A stretch of 30,684 nucleotides of DNA from an uncultured bacterium (GCA_900549415.1 URNX01000041.1:1-30684); one strand, 5' to 3'; shown: positions 1 to 8,427, numbered from the stretch's first letter. Made by a program: numbers and translations. Notes: a model not told the origin generated them from the letters alone.

Positions 1-54
1 AATGGATATTATGTGAACCCGGAAATCTGTACGGTCCGATTTTTGCTTTCTTTT

Positions 55-83
55 ATTTTAGCACATACCCGCGATTTTGTCAA
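55..83 (-). promoter_or_regulatory. Strong sigma-70-like promoter reading out of the left edge
   Basis: On the minus strand a perfect TTGACA (-35, positions 83-78) is followed by a 17-base spacer and TAAAAT (-10, positions 60-55), preceded by TGC as in an extended -10. Transcription would begin near position 48 and run leftward out of the window. It lies downstream of the dinG stop, so it probably drives the next minus-strand gene, whose leader is at least about 45 bases. No start codon with a ribosome site is evident in bases 1-54. The remainder of 84-164 is AT-rich spacer, and I see no convincing dinG terminator in it. Confidence 0.7.
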
Positions 84-164
84 GAGGCAAACGAAAAAAT
101 CTTCCGCAAATCTACGCAAATGAAAAAAATGCAAAAAAACGGTTCTTTGCGGCGCGGGCAAAAG

Positions 165-2276
165 TCAGAAATACTCCACCGGACACGGAGGGATGGAGTC
201 GAGAAAACGGCTGCCGTACGATTTCGTCACAATCCGGCGGTCCAGAACGACAACAATTCCCGTATCCGTTTTGCTGCGGATCAGACGGCCCACGCCCTGC
301 CGGAACTTCAGAACGGCGTCCGGAATCGAATAGTCGCGGAACGGTTCGCCGCCGCTCAGACGGATGCGCTCCAGGCGCGCTTCGATCAGCGGATGCGAGG
401 GAACCGCAAACGGAAGTTTGGTGATCATGACGTTGCTCAGGGCGTCGCCGGGGACGTCTACGCCCGTCCAGAAGCTCGCCGCACCGAACAGGACCGAAGG
501 AACGGAGCTGGTCTTGAACTGCTCCAGCATTGCGGAACGCGAAAGTTCGCCGCCGTGGACAAGCAGGTTCAGTCCGAGATCCCGGATCTCGTCCTTCAAC
601 TCCTCCGCACAGGTGCGGAGCATCCCGTAACTCGTGAAAAGGACAAAGGCGCGACCGTTCGTGAATTTCAGGAAACGGATGATTTCATCGCACACCGCGC
701 CGTAATACTCCTCGTCCGTCGGCATCGGCATGGAGCGCGGAAGATAAAGTTTCACCTGCTTCGCGTAATCGAACGGGGAATCCAGCACGATTCCCTCGCC
801 GTTGCCGAAGCCGACACGGTTGAAGAAGTAGTCCAGACTGCCGTTCACCGCAAGCGTCGCGCTCGTCAGAATCACCGATTTTTTGCCGTTGAACAGGATG
901 TTGTGAAGAAGCGCGGCGACATTCAGCGGAGCGGCGTCGAGCTCGATCATCTGCGTGCGCGAAACGGAGGAAAGTTTGCCCTCCGCCCAGTAGACATGTT
1001 CGTTCCACGCCATCTCCGTAAACCCGGCGATCTCCTCCTGAAAGCAGAGACACCGCTCGTGCATCGACTGCAGTTCCGTGCGGAAATCGGCGTCCGTCTG
1101 TTCCGCGATGTACTCGCGCAGCATCTTCGCCACCTCGCCAAGCTGCGCGGAAAGATTGTCGGAAAAACGTCCGGGCTTCACAATCCGCAGCACGGAGTCC
1201 TTGCGGTCCCGGACAGCCTCCTGGAACTGCAGAAAATATTCGGTTGCCGCATCCTGCACCTTCGCGATCGTGCCGCGGAGCTGGAGCGACGCCTCCCCCG
1301 CGCGGAGCAGCAGACCTTTGCCCGTCGCCGGATTGTAAAGGCGGTTCAGGAAGTAGCGCAGCGCCCCCGAGCGCAGCGAAAGTCCGAGATGCGATGCGGC
1401 GGAATCCTCAAGCGTATGCGCTTCATCGAACACCACCGCGCCGTAATTCGGAAGCGGCGAAGCCTCCTGCTGTTCGAGCGCGCGGATCTTGAGATCGATG
1501 AAAAACAGCGCATGATTCGCAACCACGATATCGGCGTCCTCCCACGAGCGGCGCGCCTTCCAGTAGAAGCAGTTCCGGAAAAATTTGCACGAGGGCCCCG
1601 AACAGTTCGCCGCCTCGCTGCACACGCACGCCCAGAGCTCGTTGTCGACGGGAAAATCAATATCGTACTTGGAACCGTCCTCCGTCTTGTCCGCCCAGTC
1701 AGCAAGACGCTCGACGGCGGAAAGCATGTCGCCGGAGGGCAGATAGTCGTCGCGGTGACCGCCGCGCGCAAGCAGAAGACGCCGTTTGCAGACATAGTTG
1801 CCGCGTCCCTTCGCAAGCACGAATTTGAGATCGAGGTTCAGCAGTTTTGCGAGAAGCGGAAGATCCTTGTAGACCAGCTGCTCCTGCAGATTGAGCGTTT
1901 CGGTCGTGATGAGAACCGGCTTCTTCATGGAGAGCGCGGCGTAAATTGCGGGAATCAGATAGGCGAAACTCTTGCCGACTCCGGTCGGAGCCTCGACGCA
2001 GAGATTGCGTCCTTTTTCAAACGCGGAGGCGATTTCGTTCGCCATGACGGCCTGCTGCGGACGCGGCTCGTAGGAGCGTCCGCCGATTTCCGCCAGTTTC
2101 TTCAGTGGACCGTCGTCGGAGAAGAAAGCGACCGTCTCCTCCAGACATTCGGGAGGAGGCGGAGCGAAATCGGCTTCCTGGAGCTCGACGTCGACTTTCG
2201 CGAAGTCCAGCGAGTCGAGCCCGGAACAGTCTTCCTCTGTCTCTTTTCCGTTGGGAGGTGCGGCAGGGGCGACCAT
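165..2276 (-). CDS. dinG: DinG/YoaA-type ATP-dependent DNA helicase with Fe-S cluster
   Basis: A 703-residue superfamily 2 helicase of the XPD/DinG group, which unwinds DNA 5' to 3' and acts on damage-related structures, D-loops and R-loops in the cytoplasm. Visible motifs are Walker A EAPTGVGKS (95-103), the DEAH box (284-287), motif III-like LTSATLA, and a C-terminal QGVGRLIR arginine-finger motif VI. Four cysteines, C163, C225, C230 and C236, have the C-x4-C-x5-C spacing of the DinG Fe-S domain. The first 65 residues are acidic and not part of the helicase core. There is no N-terminal exonuclease domain, so it is DinG/YoaA-like and not the Gram-positive exonuclease fusion. The ATG has GAGGA about 9 bases upstream. 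The gene follows aroC by 53 bases and may share its transcript, with a strong hairpin in the gap. Confidence 0.92.
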   Translation of the reverse strand: MVAPAAPPNGKETEEDCSGLDSLDFAKVDVELQEADFAPPPPECLEETVAFFSDDGPLKKLAEIGGRSYEPRPQQAVMANEIASAFEKGRNLCVEAPTGVGKSFAYLIPAIYAALSMKKPVLITTETLNLQEQLVYKDLPLLAKLLNLDLKFVLAKGRGNYVCKRRLLLARGGHRDDYLPSGDMLSAVERLADWADKTEDGSKYDIDFPVDNELWACVCSEAANCSGPSCKFFRNCFYWKARRSWEDADIVVANHALFFIDLKIRALEQQEASPLPNYGAVVFDEAHTLEDSAASHLGLSLRSGALRYFLNRLYNPATGKGLLLRAGEASLQLRGTIAKVQDAATEYFLQFQEAVRDRKDSVLRIVKPGRFSDNLSAQLGEVAKMLREYIAEQTDADFRTELQSMHERCLCFQEEIAGFTEMAWNEHVYWAEGKLSSVSRTQMIELDAAPLNVAALLHNILFNGKKSVILTSATLAVNGSLDYFFNRVGFGNGEGIVLDSPFDYAKQVKLYLPRSMPMPTDEEYYGAVCDEIIRFLKFTNGRAFVLFTSYGMLRTCAEELKDEIRDLGLNLLVHGGELSRSAMLEQFKTSSVPSVLFGAASFWTGVDVPGDALSNVMITKLPFAVPSHPLIEARLERIRLSGGEPFRDYSIPDAVLKFRQGVGRLIRSKTDTGIVVVLDRRIVTKSYGSRFLDSIPPCPVEYF

Positions 2277-2299
2277 GTTTGCGAATCCTCAGGATTGGT

Positions 2300-2323
2300 T
2301 CCGGGAGAACGGAGTCTCCCGGA
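2300..2323 (-). other. Perfect 9-bp hairpin between aroC and dinG
   Basis: Bases 2300-2308 (TCCGGGAGA) and 2315-2323 (TCTCCCGGA) form a perfect stem with a 6-base loop. No T-tract follows on either strand, so it is not a standard intrinsic terminator. Lying between the aroC stop and the dinG ribosome site, it could protect the aroC 3' end, attenuate dinG expression, or be a dispersed repeat element. The structure is visible; the role is inferred. Confidence 0.6.
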
Positions 2324-2329
2324 GGATCA

Positions 2330-3511
2330 TCAGATCTTGCGCCATTTTTCGTCGATGCCGGAAACTTTCCAGTATGCTTCCGCCATGTAGATGGCGTCGA
2401 GAATGACGCAGCGGGTCATGGCTTCGATGACGGGATAGATTCGCGGCAGGAGCGAGGGGTCGCGGCGGGTGATCGGGGAGAGAATGGTGTCTTCCATCTT
2501 CTCGACGTTCACGGTCGCCTGCGGAACGGAAACGGTCGGAGTGGGCTTCACAGCGCAGCGGAAGCGGATGTCTTCCCAGGTCGTGATGCCGCCGAGAATG
2601 CCGCCGGCGTGGTTGGTTTTGAAGCGGACTTTGCCGGTTGCCTTGTCGACATAAGCTTCGTCGTTGGATTCCGCGCCGAGCATGTCGGCGACGCCGAATC
2701 CCGCGCCGAACTCAATCCCCTTGATTGCGCCGATGGAGCAGACCGCATGGGCGAGGAGCGCGTTCATCTTGTCGAACACCGGTTCGCCGAGTCCGGCGGG
2801 AACGCCGCGGGCGATGCACTCGATGACGCCGCCGGCGGTTTCGCCGTCCGCTTTGACCTTGAGAATATCTTTTTTCATCTCTTCCGCAAGCGCGAGATCG
2901 GGGCAGTTGATTTCGTTTTTGCGGTAATTTTCCTTTGCGAACTCGTAGGTGACGGGTTCTTTGATTTTGATGCCATGGGAAGCGATGGTGTAGGCGATGA
3001 CGTCGATGCCCATCTGGTCGAGAACGGCTTTTGCGACGGCGCCGCCGGCGACGCGGCTTGCGGTTTCACGTCCGCTGGCGCGTCCCGCGCCGACCCAGTC
3101 GGCATACTGACCGTACTTTTTGAAGAACCCGTATTCCGCATGTCCGGGGCGGATGGAATCCTTGTAGGAACGGTACTGGTCGATATGAACGTCCTGAATG
3201 TCGTTGTTGGGGATGATCATTCCGACGGGAGCGCCGGTGGTGAGATCATTTTCCATCACTCCGGAGAAGATGTAGACGAGGTCTTTTTCCTTGCGGGGGG
3301 AATCGAGCGGAGTCTGACCGGGTTTGCGCTTGTTGAGTTCCGCCTGAACCATCTCTCCGGTGATTCTGATTCCCGGGGGAACGCCGTCGACGATGACCAT
3401 GAGACCGCCGTAAAGCTCGGGCGGGACGGGGAGATTTTTTCTGAAGCCGCCGGCATAGGATTCGCCGCAGCAGGTGATTTTGAAGAGTCTTCCAAATGTG
3501 TTTCCGAACAT
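2330..3511 (-). CDS. aroC: Chorismate synthase, divergent active-site loop
   Basis: A 393-residue chorismate synthase, which converts EPSP to chorismate using reduced FMN as the last shikimate step. The family is recognised by the MFGNTFGRLF start, VDGVPPG, RPGHAEY, the RASGRETASRVAGGA signature, VPAGLGEPVFD, NHAGGILGG and RRDPS near the C-terminus. The start is the ATG at 3511, with GGGAGAA upstream; the in-frame extension above it is leader. Oddly, the family's GESHG motif reads GESYA (residues 16-20), and about 14 extra residues separate it from VIVDGVPPG. The histidine normally there is one of two invariant active-site histidines; the other, in RPGHA, is kept. Expression probably comes from the promoter just upstream. 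No other shikimate genes are nearby. It may be a lineage-specific functional variant or an enzyme with altered flavin chemistry. Confidence 0.93.
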   Translation of the reverse strand: MFGNTFGRLFKITCCGESYAGGFRKNLPVPPELYGGLMVIVDGVPPGIRITGEMVQAELNKRKPGQTPLDSPRKEKDLVYIFSGVMENDLTTGAPVGMIIPNNDIQDVHIDQYRSYKDSIRPGHAEYGFFKKYGQYADWVGAGRASGRETASRVAGGAVAKAVLDQMGIDVIAYTIASHGIKIKEPVTYEFAKENYRKNEINCPDLALAEEMKKDILKVKADGETAGGVIECIARGVPAGLGEPVFDKMNALLAHAVCSIGAIKGIEFGAGFGVADMLGAESNDEAYVDKATGKVRFKTNHAGGILGGITTWEDIRFRCAVKPTPTVSVPQATVNVEKMEDTILSPITRRDPSLLPRIYPVIEAMTRCVILDAIYMAEAYWKVSGIDEKWRKI

Positions 3512-3538
3512 GTTCTGTTCTCCCGGGATAAATTCGCG

Positions 3539-3559
3539 GGTGCGGCACGATACCGCACC
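3539..3559 (-). promoter_or_regulatory. Hairpin in the aroC 5' leader
   Basis: Bases 3539-3545 (GGTGCGG) and 3553-3559 (CCGCACC) form a perfect 7-bp stem with a 7-base loop. It lies a few bases downstream of the predicted aroC transcription start and about 28 bases before the ATG. There is no T-tract. It may stabilise the 5' end of the mRNA or be part of a small regulatory leader; no known riboswitch is recognisable in about 50 bases. Confidence 0.5.
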
Positions 3560-3569
3560 TCCATAATAT

Positions 3570-3598
3570 AATATACCGCATATTCCCGCAAAAATCAA
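3570..3598 (-). promoter_or_regulatory. Predicted aroC promoter
   Basis: On the minus strand TTGATT (3598-3593), a 17-base spacer and TATATT (3575-3570) form a good sigma-70-like promoter. Transcription would start near 3563 and give a leader of about 50 bases containing the 3539-3559 hairpin. It separates aroC from the upstream AraC-type gene. The 3599-3628 stretch after the AraC stop has only a weak 5-6 bp stem followed by a T-rich run. Confidence 0.65.
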
Positions 3599-3628
3599 GA
3601 ACGGGTTGCAAAGAGTTCTCTTCCGCCG

Positions 3629-4519
3629 TTACATTTCAAACGGCTTGAGATGTTTTCCGACTTTGAGTTCCTGCGGAAACGGTCCGGCGCACAGATAGCG
3701 CAGACGGTATGCCCGCGGAGCGCAATGATTGATCCGTTTGAAGAACCTGGAAAAATTGTATTCGTTGGAAAACTCCAGACGCCGCGCGATCTCCTTGATT
3801 GAAAAGTTTGTGGAGGTCAGAAGAGATTTCGCCTGCATGGAAAGTTCCGCGTCCAGCATCTTTTTGAGCGACATTCCGAAATCGGCGCGGAACATCCGGC
3901 TGAGCTTGTCGTAGGTGCATTTCTGAACCGCCGCCAACTCGTTCATCGTGGTCCGCGCAGAGGCTTCGTTGCGGATAAAGTCGATAAGACGCGCATATTT
4001 GATGAAGCCCCGGACAAAATCGCGATACGAAATGCTCGGCTCCACGACATCAAGCAGTTCAAGAAGGATGCTCTGGCGGAGCTTTTCGAAACGGAAGAAA
4101 TTTTTCCAGCTGATCTCCCCCGACTCCACCTCCCGGAGCCCCTCGAAATGTTCCGGAGCCGGACGGTACTCGCAAATGCTGTTGTTGGTACTGAAAAGGT
4201 CGAGTCCGGGCAGCAGTTCCACATGGAATTCCAGCGCATAGAAAACGAGTTCCGGCGGATACTCCACGCGAACGGTCACATTCCGGGGAATGAAACAGGC
4301 GAATCCCGGGCGCAGCTCCAGCGCGGCCCCGCTGTTTTCCTGACAGACCGAGCCGTTCCCCCGGCAGACGAAAAAGAGGCGGTTTCCGAGCCGATAGTCG
4401 CAGCCCCGCCAGTTCGGATTTGCAAGATTGAATACATTCAGCGTCCAATGCAGATTGCTGGAGATGATCTCCAGATCTCCGCGGTGCGAACGGAAATGAT
4501 GAAACGGATGCGCTTCCAT
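3629..4519 (-). CDS. AraC-family transcriptional regulator
   Basis: A 296-residue one-component regulator. Residues 1-130 resemble a cupin-like sensor, with a PGFACFIPRN turn typical of AraC sensor barrels. Residues about 190-275 carry the paired helix-turn-helix: NELAAVQKCTYDKLSRMF for the first, and IKEIARRLEFSNEYNFSRFFKR for the second, followed by the family's P-x-x-YR ending. The ATG at 4519 is chosen because GGAGGA lies just upstream; an earlier in-frame start at 4621 would cover both promoters. It is divergent from carbohydrate locus 1, so it probably senses a sugar released by the 978-residue hydrolase and activates that operon. An inverted repeat in the shared upstream region overlaps its own predicted -35. 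Ligand unknown. Confidence 0.9.
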   Translation of the reverse strand: MEAHPFHHFRSHRGDLEIISSNLHWTLNVFNLANPNWRGCDYRLGNRLFFVCRGNGSVCQENSGAALELRPGFACFIPRNVTVRVEYPPELVFYALEFHVELLPGLDLFSTNNSICEYRPAPEHFEGLREVESGEISWKNFFRFEKLRQSILLELLDVVEPSISYRDFVRGFIKYARLIDFIRNEASARTTMNELAAVQKCTYDKLSRMFRADFGMSLKKMLDAELSMQAKSLLTSTNFSIKEIARRLEFSNEYNFSRFFKRINHCAPRAYRLRYLCAGPFPQELKVGKHLKPFEM

Positions 4520-4536
4520 AAATCCTCCTTTTCCGG

Positions 4537-4564
4537 AATATAATCTCTCTCTCCGCCTTTGCAA
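4537..4564 (-). promoter_or_regulatory. Possible promoter of the AraC-type regulator
   Basis: On the minus strand TTGCAA (4564-4559), 16 bases, then TATATT (4542-4537). The resulting leader would be very short and start just ahead of the GGAGGA ribosome site. The -35 overlaps the inverted repeat at 4558-4571, which would suit autoregulation. Moderate to low certainty, as it rests on consensus matching only. Confidence 0.4.
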
Positions 4565-4571
4565 CTGCAAA
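4558..4571. promoter_or_regulatory. Candidate operator, 6-bp inverted repeat between divergent genes
   Basis: TTTGCA-AC-TGCAAA is a perfect 6-bp inverted repeat with a 2-base centre. It lies between the AraC-type gene and the pseudopilin gene, about 38 bases upstream of the predicted -35 for locus 1 and over the regulator's own -35. That position suits an activator that also controls its own expression. AraC proteins often bind direct repeats, so another regulator is possible. Confidence 0.4.
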
Positions 4572-4608
4572 TTTCCATAAATTGATATTTTTTCAACAGA
4601 TTTCGCTA

Positions 4609-4637
4609 TTGTGCTTTTCAATTTTTTGTGGTATAAT
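4609..4637 (+). promoter_or_regulatory. Predicted promoter of carbohydrate locus 1
   Basis: TTGTGC (4609-4614), a 17-base spacer and a perfect TATAAT (4632-4637), with TGG just ahead of the -10 as an extended -10. The start would be near 4644, giving a 34-base leader before the pseudopilin ATG. The weak -35 with a strong -10 suits an activated promoter. Confidence 0.7.
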
Positions 4638-4677
4638 TACCCCGCGAACAAAAAACAAAAAGAAAGGACAACGCATC

Positions 4678-5460
4678 ATGAAAACTCATTCAGCCGCCCG
4701 GACGCTTCGTCCGGGGAAAAGCAAAATCATGAAATTCACCCTTATAGAACTCCTCGTAACGATTGCGATTATCGCAATCCTCGCCGGAATTCTGCTTCCG
4801 GCGCTGAATTCGGCGCGGGAAAAGGCAAGAGCGGTTTCATGTTCCGGAAATCTCAAGAGCTTCGCGCTCGGAACAATCACCTATGCAGGTGACTGCGACG
4901 ACTACACCATGATGAACGACGGCGTCGCCGATGCGGACGGCTTCAAACGGTGGTGGACCACCAATGAGCATTTCCGCAAAATCATGAACCAGAAAGGCCC
5001 CAAACGCTACTACTGGACGCGCGGTCTGCTCTGTCCGAGTTCCGGAGCTCCCGCCGGATGGCTGGAGGCGAACTCGGATGCCGGAACCGCTTCCATTGCA
5101 AAATCCTATGCCATGAACGGATTCGCCGAGAACTGGACGGACAAGGATTTCTACCACAACAACACCTACAGACTCACGGAGATCTGCGAGCCATCCCGGG
5201 CATACATGTTCCTCGACGGCAAAGTTGAAATCGCATCAGGGCTGGCTGACCCTTTCGGCCCGAATGGATACTTCACCCTCGGCGGCGAGACGACGACCGC
5301 TCTGATGAGTCCGGCGCCGCGGCACAGCATGCGTTACAACGTCGCTCACTGGGACGGACATGTTTCCACCAAACAAGCCTCTGCCGCCTCCTCCTTCAAT
5401 GAATCCATTTACCGCGTTCGCAAAATCATCAAAGCTGCCGGATGGGAAGCCAAACCGTAA
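4678..5460 (+). CDS. Pseudopilin-like secreted protein with H-x9-DG motif (locus 1)
   Basis: A 260-residue type IV prepilin-like protein of the PVC-type DUF1559/H-x9-DG class. A basic 19-residue leader precedes FTLIELLVTIAIIAIL, with Glu at +5 and the hydrophobic helix that anchors prepilins before cleavage. The residue before the Phe is Lys, not the usual Gly. Next come a conserved C-x-x-NLK and a Y-x-x-D region, a CPSSGAP segment, and near the C-terminus a histidine nine residues ahead of DG in HSMRYNVAHWDGH, the class signature. The ATG at 4678 follows AGAAAGGA; the ATG at 4729 would leave a leader of only two residues. It is the first gene of the locus 1 operon, 18 bases ahead of the hydrolase. 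Its role is unknown; it probably sits in the inner membrane or a pilus-like fibre. Confidence 0.88.
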   Translation: MKTHSAARTLRPGKSKIMKFTLIELLVTIAIIAILAGILLPALNSAREKARAVSCSGNLKSFALGTITYAGDCDDYTMMNDGVADADGFKRWWTTNEHFRKIMNQKGPKRYYWTRGLLCPSSGAPAGWLEANSDAGTASIAKSYAMNGFAENWTDKDFYHNNTYRLTEICEPSRAYMFLDGKVEIASGLADPFGPNGYFTLGGETTTALMSPAPRHSMRYNVAHWDGHVSTKQASAASSFNESIYRVRKIIKAAGWEAKP

Positions 5461-5478
5461 TAAAACAAGGAGAATGCC

Positions 5479-8415
5479 ATGAACGGAAAAATCTTCACCC
5501 TCGCGCTTCTGCCGCTTTTCGCGGCGGGGGCAAATCCGATTCAGAATTCGAGTTTCGAACTCGGACTGACCGGAGTCGGAACCATCAACTATCATAAAAA
5601 AGCCGGTGCGGAAAATTGGAAGCCACTGACAGCGGAAATCGACTCCACGACCACCGCGCACGGAAAGAGCTCTCTCAAACTCACCATGCCGATTCCGAAA
5701 ATGGAGTGCGAATTCTCGCTTCCGGAAATCGCACTGCCGAAAGCCGGAAAATATACGCTCTCCATGTACCTGAAAGCAGACCGTCCGGGAAAAGTCCGCC
5801 TCCAGCTCTATTACGTCGAATCGGACGGAGTCAAGTGGGACATCAAACTCAAGTACGTAAATGTTACAACCGGCTGGAACCGCTACTCTGCGACATGGAA
5901 TTTCAGCGGCAAGGGCTCCGTCGCCATTCCGAATCTGATTCTCGATGACAACCCCATGACACTCTGGGTCGACGGCGTTCAGCTGGATGAGGGCGACACG
6001 GCGAAGCCGTACACTCCCGCCGCCGGAGTCGAGGCCGCCGTTTCTCTGGAGGGTGACCGCGACTGGATTTATGCCGGAAAGCATATGCTCCGAATTCATG
6101 CGGCAAACTATACGGATTCCGCGAAGACCGTGGACGTGAAGCTGAACGAGTCGGAGGCGGATACCGCATTCCGCCGGAATCTTGCTCCGCTGAAAGTTGA
6201 ACTCGCTCCGCATTCGGCGAAAACGATTCCCGTGGATTACAATTTCAATCATTACGGCTTCTCCGTTTTCAGCGGAACGGTTACTGACGGCAAATTCAAT
6301 CCCGCCGCATTCGGCGTGTTCGCGAAACTGCCGGACATCAAGCTGGACCCGGAGAAAGATTTCATGATCGGCGAAAATGAGCCGCCGTATACGCGCCGTC
6401 ACCGCAAGGAACGGTTTGCCGCGGCGACCATTTTTCAGGATACGCCCGAGAAACGGTGGGAGCTTCTTCGCGCTTCCGGAGTGCGGATGTGTCGTTACTG
6501 GCTCCGCTGGATGCGGTTCGAACCGGAAGAAGGGAAAATTTCAAATTTCCCGCATGACGACGATATCGCCATCATGAAGCGCGTGGGTATTGAACCGGTA
6601 GTCCTGCTCGGCGATTCCTCCATCTCCACAAAAAAGGGACACGAGAATGAAAACTGGTTCATCATCAAGCGCAGCCGGCAGGGGAAACGGACGTATCTGA
6701 GTTCAGGAACGGTCCGCAATTTCACCCGGATGGAGGACTGGAAGAAGCATGTCCGGGACGTTGTTTCCCGTTACAAAGGAACGGTGCGCTATTTTGAAAT
6801 CATGAATGAACCGAATCTTTTCTTCGAACCGGCGGAGTATGTCCCGTACCTGAAAGCCGCATATGAAACGGCGAAAGCGGCGAACCCCGACTGCGTGATT
6901 ATCGGAATCTGCGCGACAGGTGATTTCTCCGGAAATCTCGGCGGATTCATTGATGAGTGCGGCAAGCTCGGTGCGTTCAAGTACTGCGACGCCGTCTCGT
7001 TTCATCCCTATTCCGCCCAGCTGGACAGCGCTGCGGTTCCTGCACAGCAGCAGATTCAGCACCTGAAGGCGCTCCTGAAAAAGTACGGTGCGGAAAAACT
7101 GCCGCTTTGGAACTCGGAGCTCTATTACATTCATTCTCTGAAAGAGAACACGAAAATCATGCAGGTTCCCTCCTCTTCGCGCCATCGGGCGCAAGCGGTC
7201 CTTCCTGCCGCAAATGCTCTGCGCCGCTATCTGATCGACCAGTCGAACGGGCTGGCACATACATTGGCTTTGGAAGCCGGACAGTTCCAGAACCCTTTCT
7301 ACCAGCCGCGTCTTCCAGTTCCTGAAAACTGGAAGTATCACCGCCCGGTTCCGGCTCCGCACATGATCGCGGGGAATGCGTTCTTCCGCTTCACCGCCGG
7401 AAAGAAATGTCTCGGTCCGTGGGTTCCGCTTGCAGGCTGCAATGGTGCACTCTATGAAAACGCCGACGGTTCGCAGACCGCCGCGGTCTGGGCAGTTGAG
7501 GAAGACACCATCTTCCGCTTCTCCGCCGAATCCGGCGTCAAGGCGTATGACATGTTCGGAAATGAAATTGCCGCAACCGGCACACTTACAGGCAAACCGG
7601 TTTGGTTCACCGGACAAAATCTGAAGAAGAACCTGGCTCTTTCCCCCGCTGAAACGTTTGCGGTTCGCGGAATCCGCGCAGTCGGCGGAGATAAAATGCA
7701 GCTCGCAGTCGACGTGCTGAACCGGAAAGCGGAAACGCAGACTGTGCAGGTCAAACCGCGCGGAGTGAAAGGCAAGCAGTCCGCCGTCATCCCAGCCGGA
7801 GCGGCGCACACATTTTTCTTTCCGGTAACGGACTTCAAAAAAGAATGCGCCGTCATCGTTTCCAACGAAGAGAAAATGCAAAGCGTCACTCTTCCCGTAA
7901 TCCCCGCACGCAAAGCGCTTAAAAGCGGAACAGAACAGGTCATGCCTTACGGTGCGTTCCGCGTCACAGCCCTTCCGGAAGGACTCGACTTCAGAATCAA
8001 AGTCCGCGATGACAAACGCGGCGATTACGAGGCGAAAACTCCCTGGGAGGGCGACGGCGTGGAGCTTTTCATAGATTCCCGTCCGTTCACCGGGCTCGAC
8101 AAGGGAATTTATAACGACCATGTTTTCCGCGTGTTCGCGAATCCCGCGACGAAATCGCACAAAGCGTCACTGAGCACGAGCGCGAATCTGGATTCCTCCG
8201 CGATCCGCTGGAACATCAAGGAAAACGGCGCGGATTATGAAGTTTCCATACTCATTCCGTGGAAGAGCCTCAAAATGAACGCGCCAGCAACCCTCGCGTT
8301 CGATATCGCCGTGAACGATTCGGATGAAAACAAACGCATCTCCTCCATTCCGTGGAGCGGAAACGACGACAACCATAAACACCGTTTCAACTTCGGAACG
8401 CTCATCATCAAGTAA
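5479..8415 (+). CDS. Secreted multidomain glycoside hydrolase (clan GH-A barrel, CBM-like ends)
   Basis: A 978-residue exported enzyme. Residues 1-18 are a signal peptide. Residues about 20-180 resemble a CBM4/9-type beta-sandwich (NSSFELG start, HGKSSLKL, WVDGVQL). Residues about 315-600 are a clan GH-A TIM barrel, starting at a GVRMCRYWLRW strand. The likely acid/base is E444 in IMNEPN and the likely nucleophile is E547 in LWNSE. HPYS follows a predicted strand, as in GH39- and GH5-like enzymes. Residues about 815-978 resemble a CBM9/DOMON-type sandwich (WEGDGVELFIDSR). I cannot assign a family or substrate: GH39-like is the best guess, and a new subfamily is possible. AAGGAG precedes the ATG. 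It follows the pseudopilin in the same operon and acts outside the cytoplasm. Confidence 0.82.
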   Translation: MNGKIFTLALLPLFAAGANPIQNSSFELGLTGVGTINYHKKAGAENWKPLTAEIDSTTTAHGKSSLKLTMPIPKMECEFSLPEIALPKAGKYTLSMYLKADRPGKVRLQLYYVESDGVKWDIKLKYVNVTTGWNRYSATWNFSGKGSVAIPNLILDDNPMTLWVDGVQLDEGDTAKPYTPAAGVEAAVSLEGDRDWIYAGKHMLRIHAANYTDSAKTVDVKLNESEADTAFRRNLAPLKVELAPHSAKTIPVDYNFNHYGFSVFSGTVTDGKFNPAAFGVFAKLPDIKLDPEKDFMIGENEPPYTRRHRKERFAAATIFQDTPEKRWELLRASGVRMCRYWLRWMRFEPEEGKISNFPHDDDIAIMKRVGIEPVVLLGDSSISTKKGHENENWFIIKRSRQGKRTYLSSGTVRNFTRMEDWKKHVRDVVSRYKGTVRYFEIMNEPNLFFEPAEYVPYLKAAYETAKAANPDCVIIGICATGDFSGNLGGFIDECGKLGAFKYCDAVSFHPYSAQLDSAAVPAQQQIQHLKALLKKYGAEKLPLWNSELYYIHSLKENTKIMQVPSSSRHRAQAVLPAANALRRYLIDQSNGLAHTLALEAGQFQNPFYQPRLPVPENWKYHRPVPAPHMIAGNAFFRFTAGKKCLGPWVPLAGCNGALYENADGSQTAAVWAVEEDTIFRFSAESGVKAYDMFGNEIAATGTLTGKPVWFTGQNLKKNLALSPAETFAVRGIRAVGGDKMQLAVDVLNRKAETQTVQVKPRGVKGKQSAVIPAGAAHTFFFPVTDFKKECAVIVSNEEKMQSVTLPVIPARKALKSGTEQVMPYGAFRVTALPEGLDFRIKVRDDKRGDYEAKTPWEGDGVELFIDSRPFTGLDKGIYNDHVFRVFANPATKSHKASLSTSANLDSSAIRWNIKENGADYEVSILIPWKSLKMNAPATLAFDIAVNDSDENKRISSIPWSGNDDNHKHRFNFGTLIIK

Positions 8416-8427
8416 AGGATACAGCAA

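Noticed and set aside
120..2390. Long open frame on the plus strand (756 codons)
   Set aside because: It is antisense to dinG, Arg/His-rich and without recognisable motifs. The opposite frame carries all helicase motifs.
6703..8160. 485-codon minus-strand frame inside the large hydrolase
   Set aside because: Antisense shadow; no family motif, while the plus frame has a signal peptide and catalytic residues.
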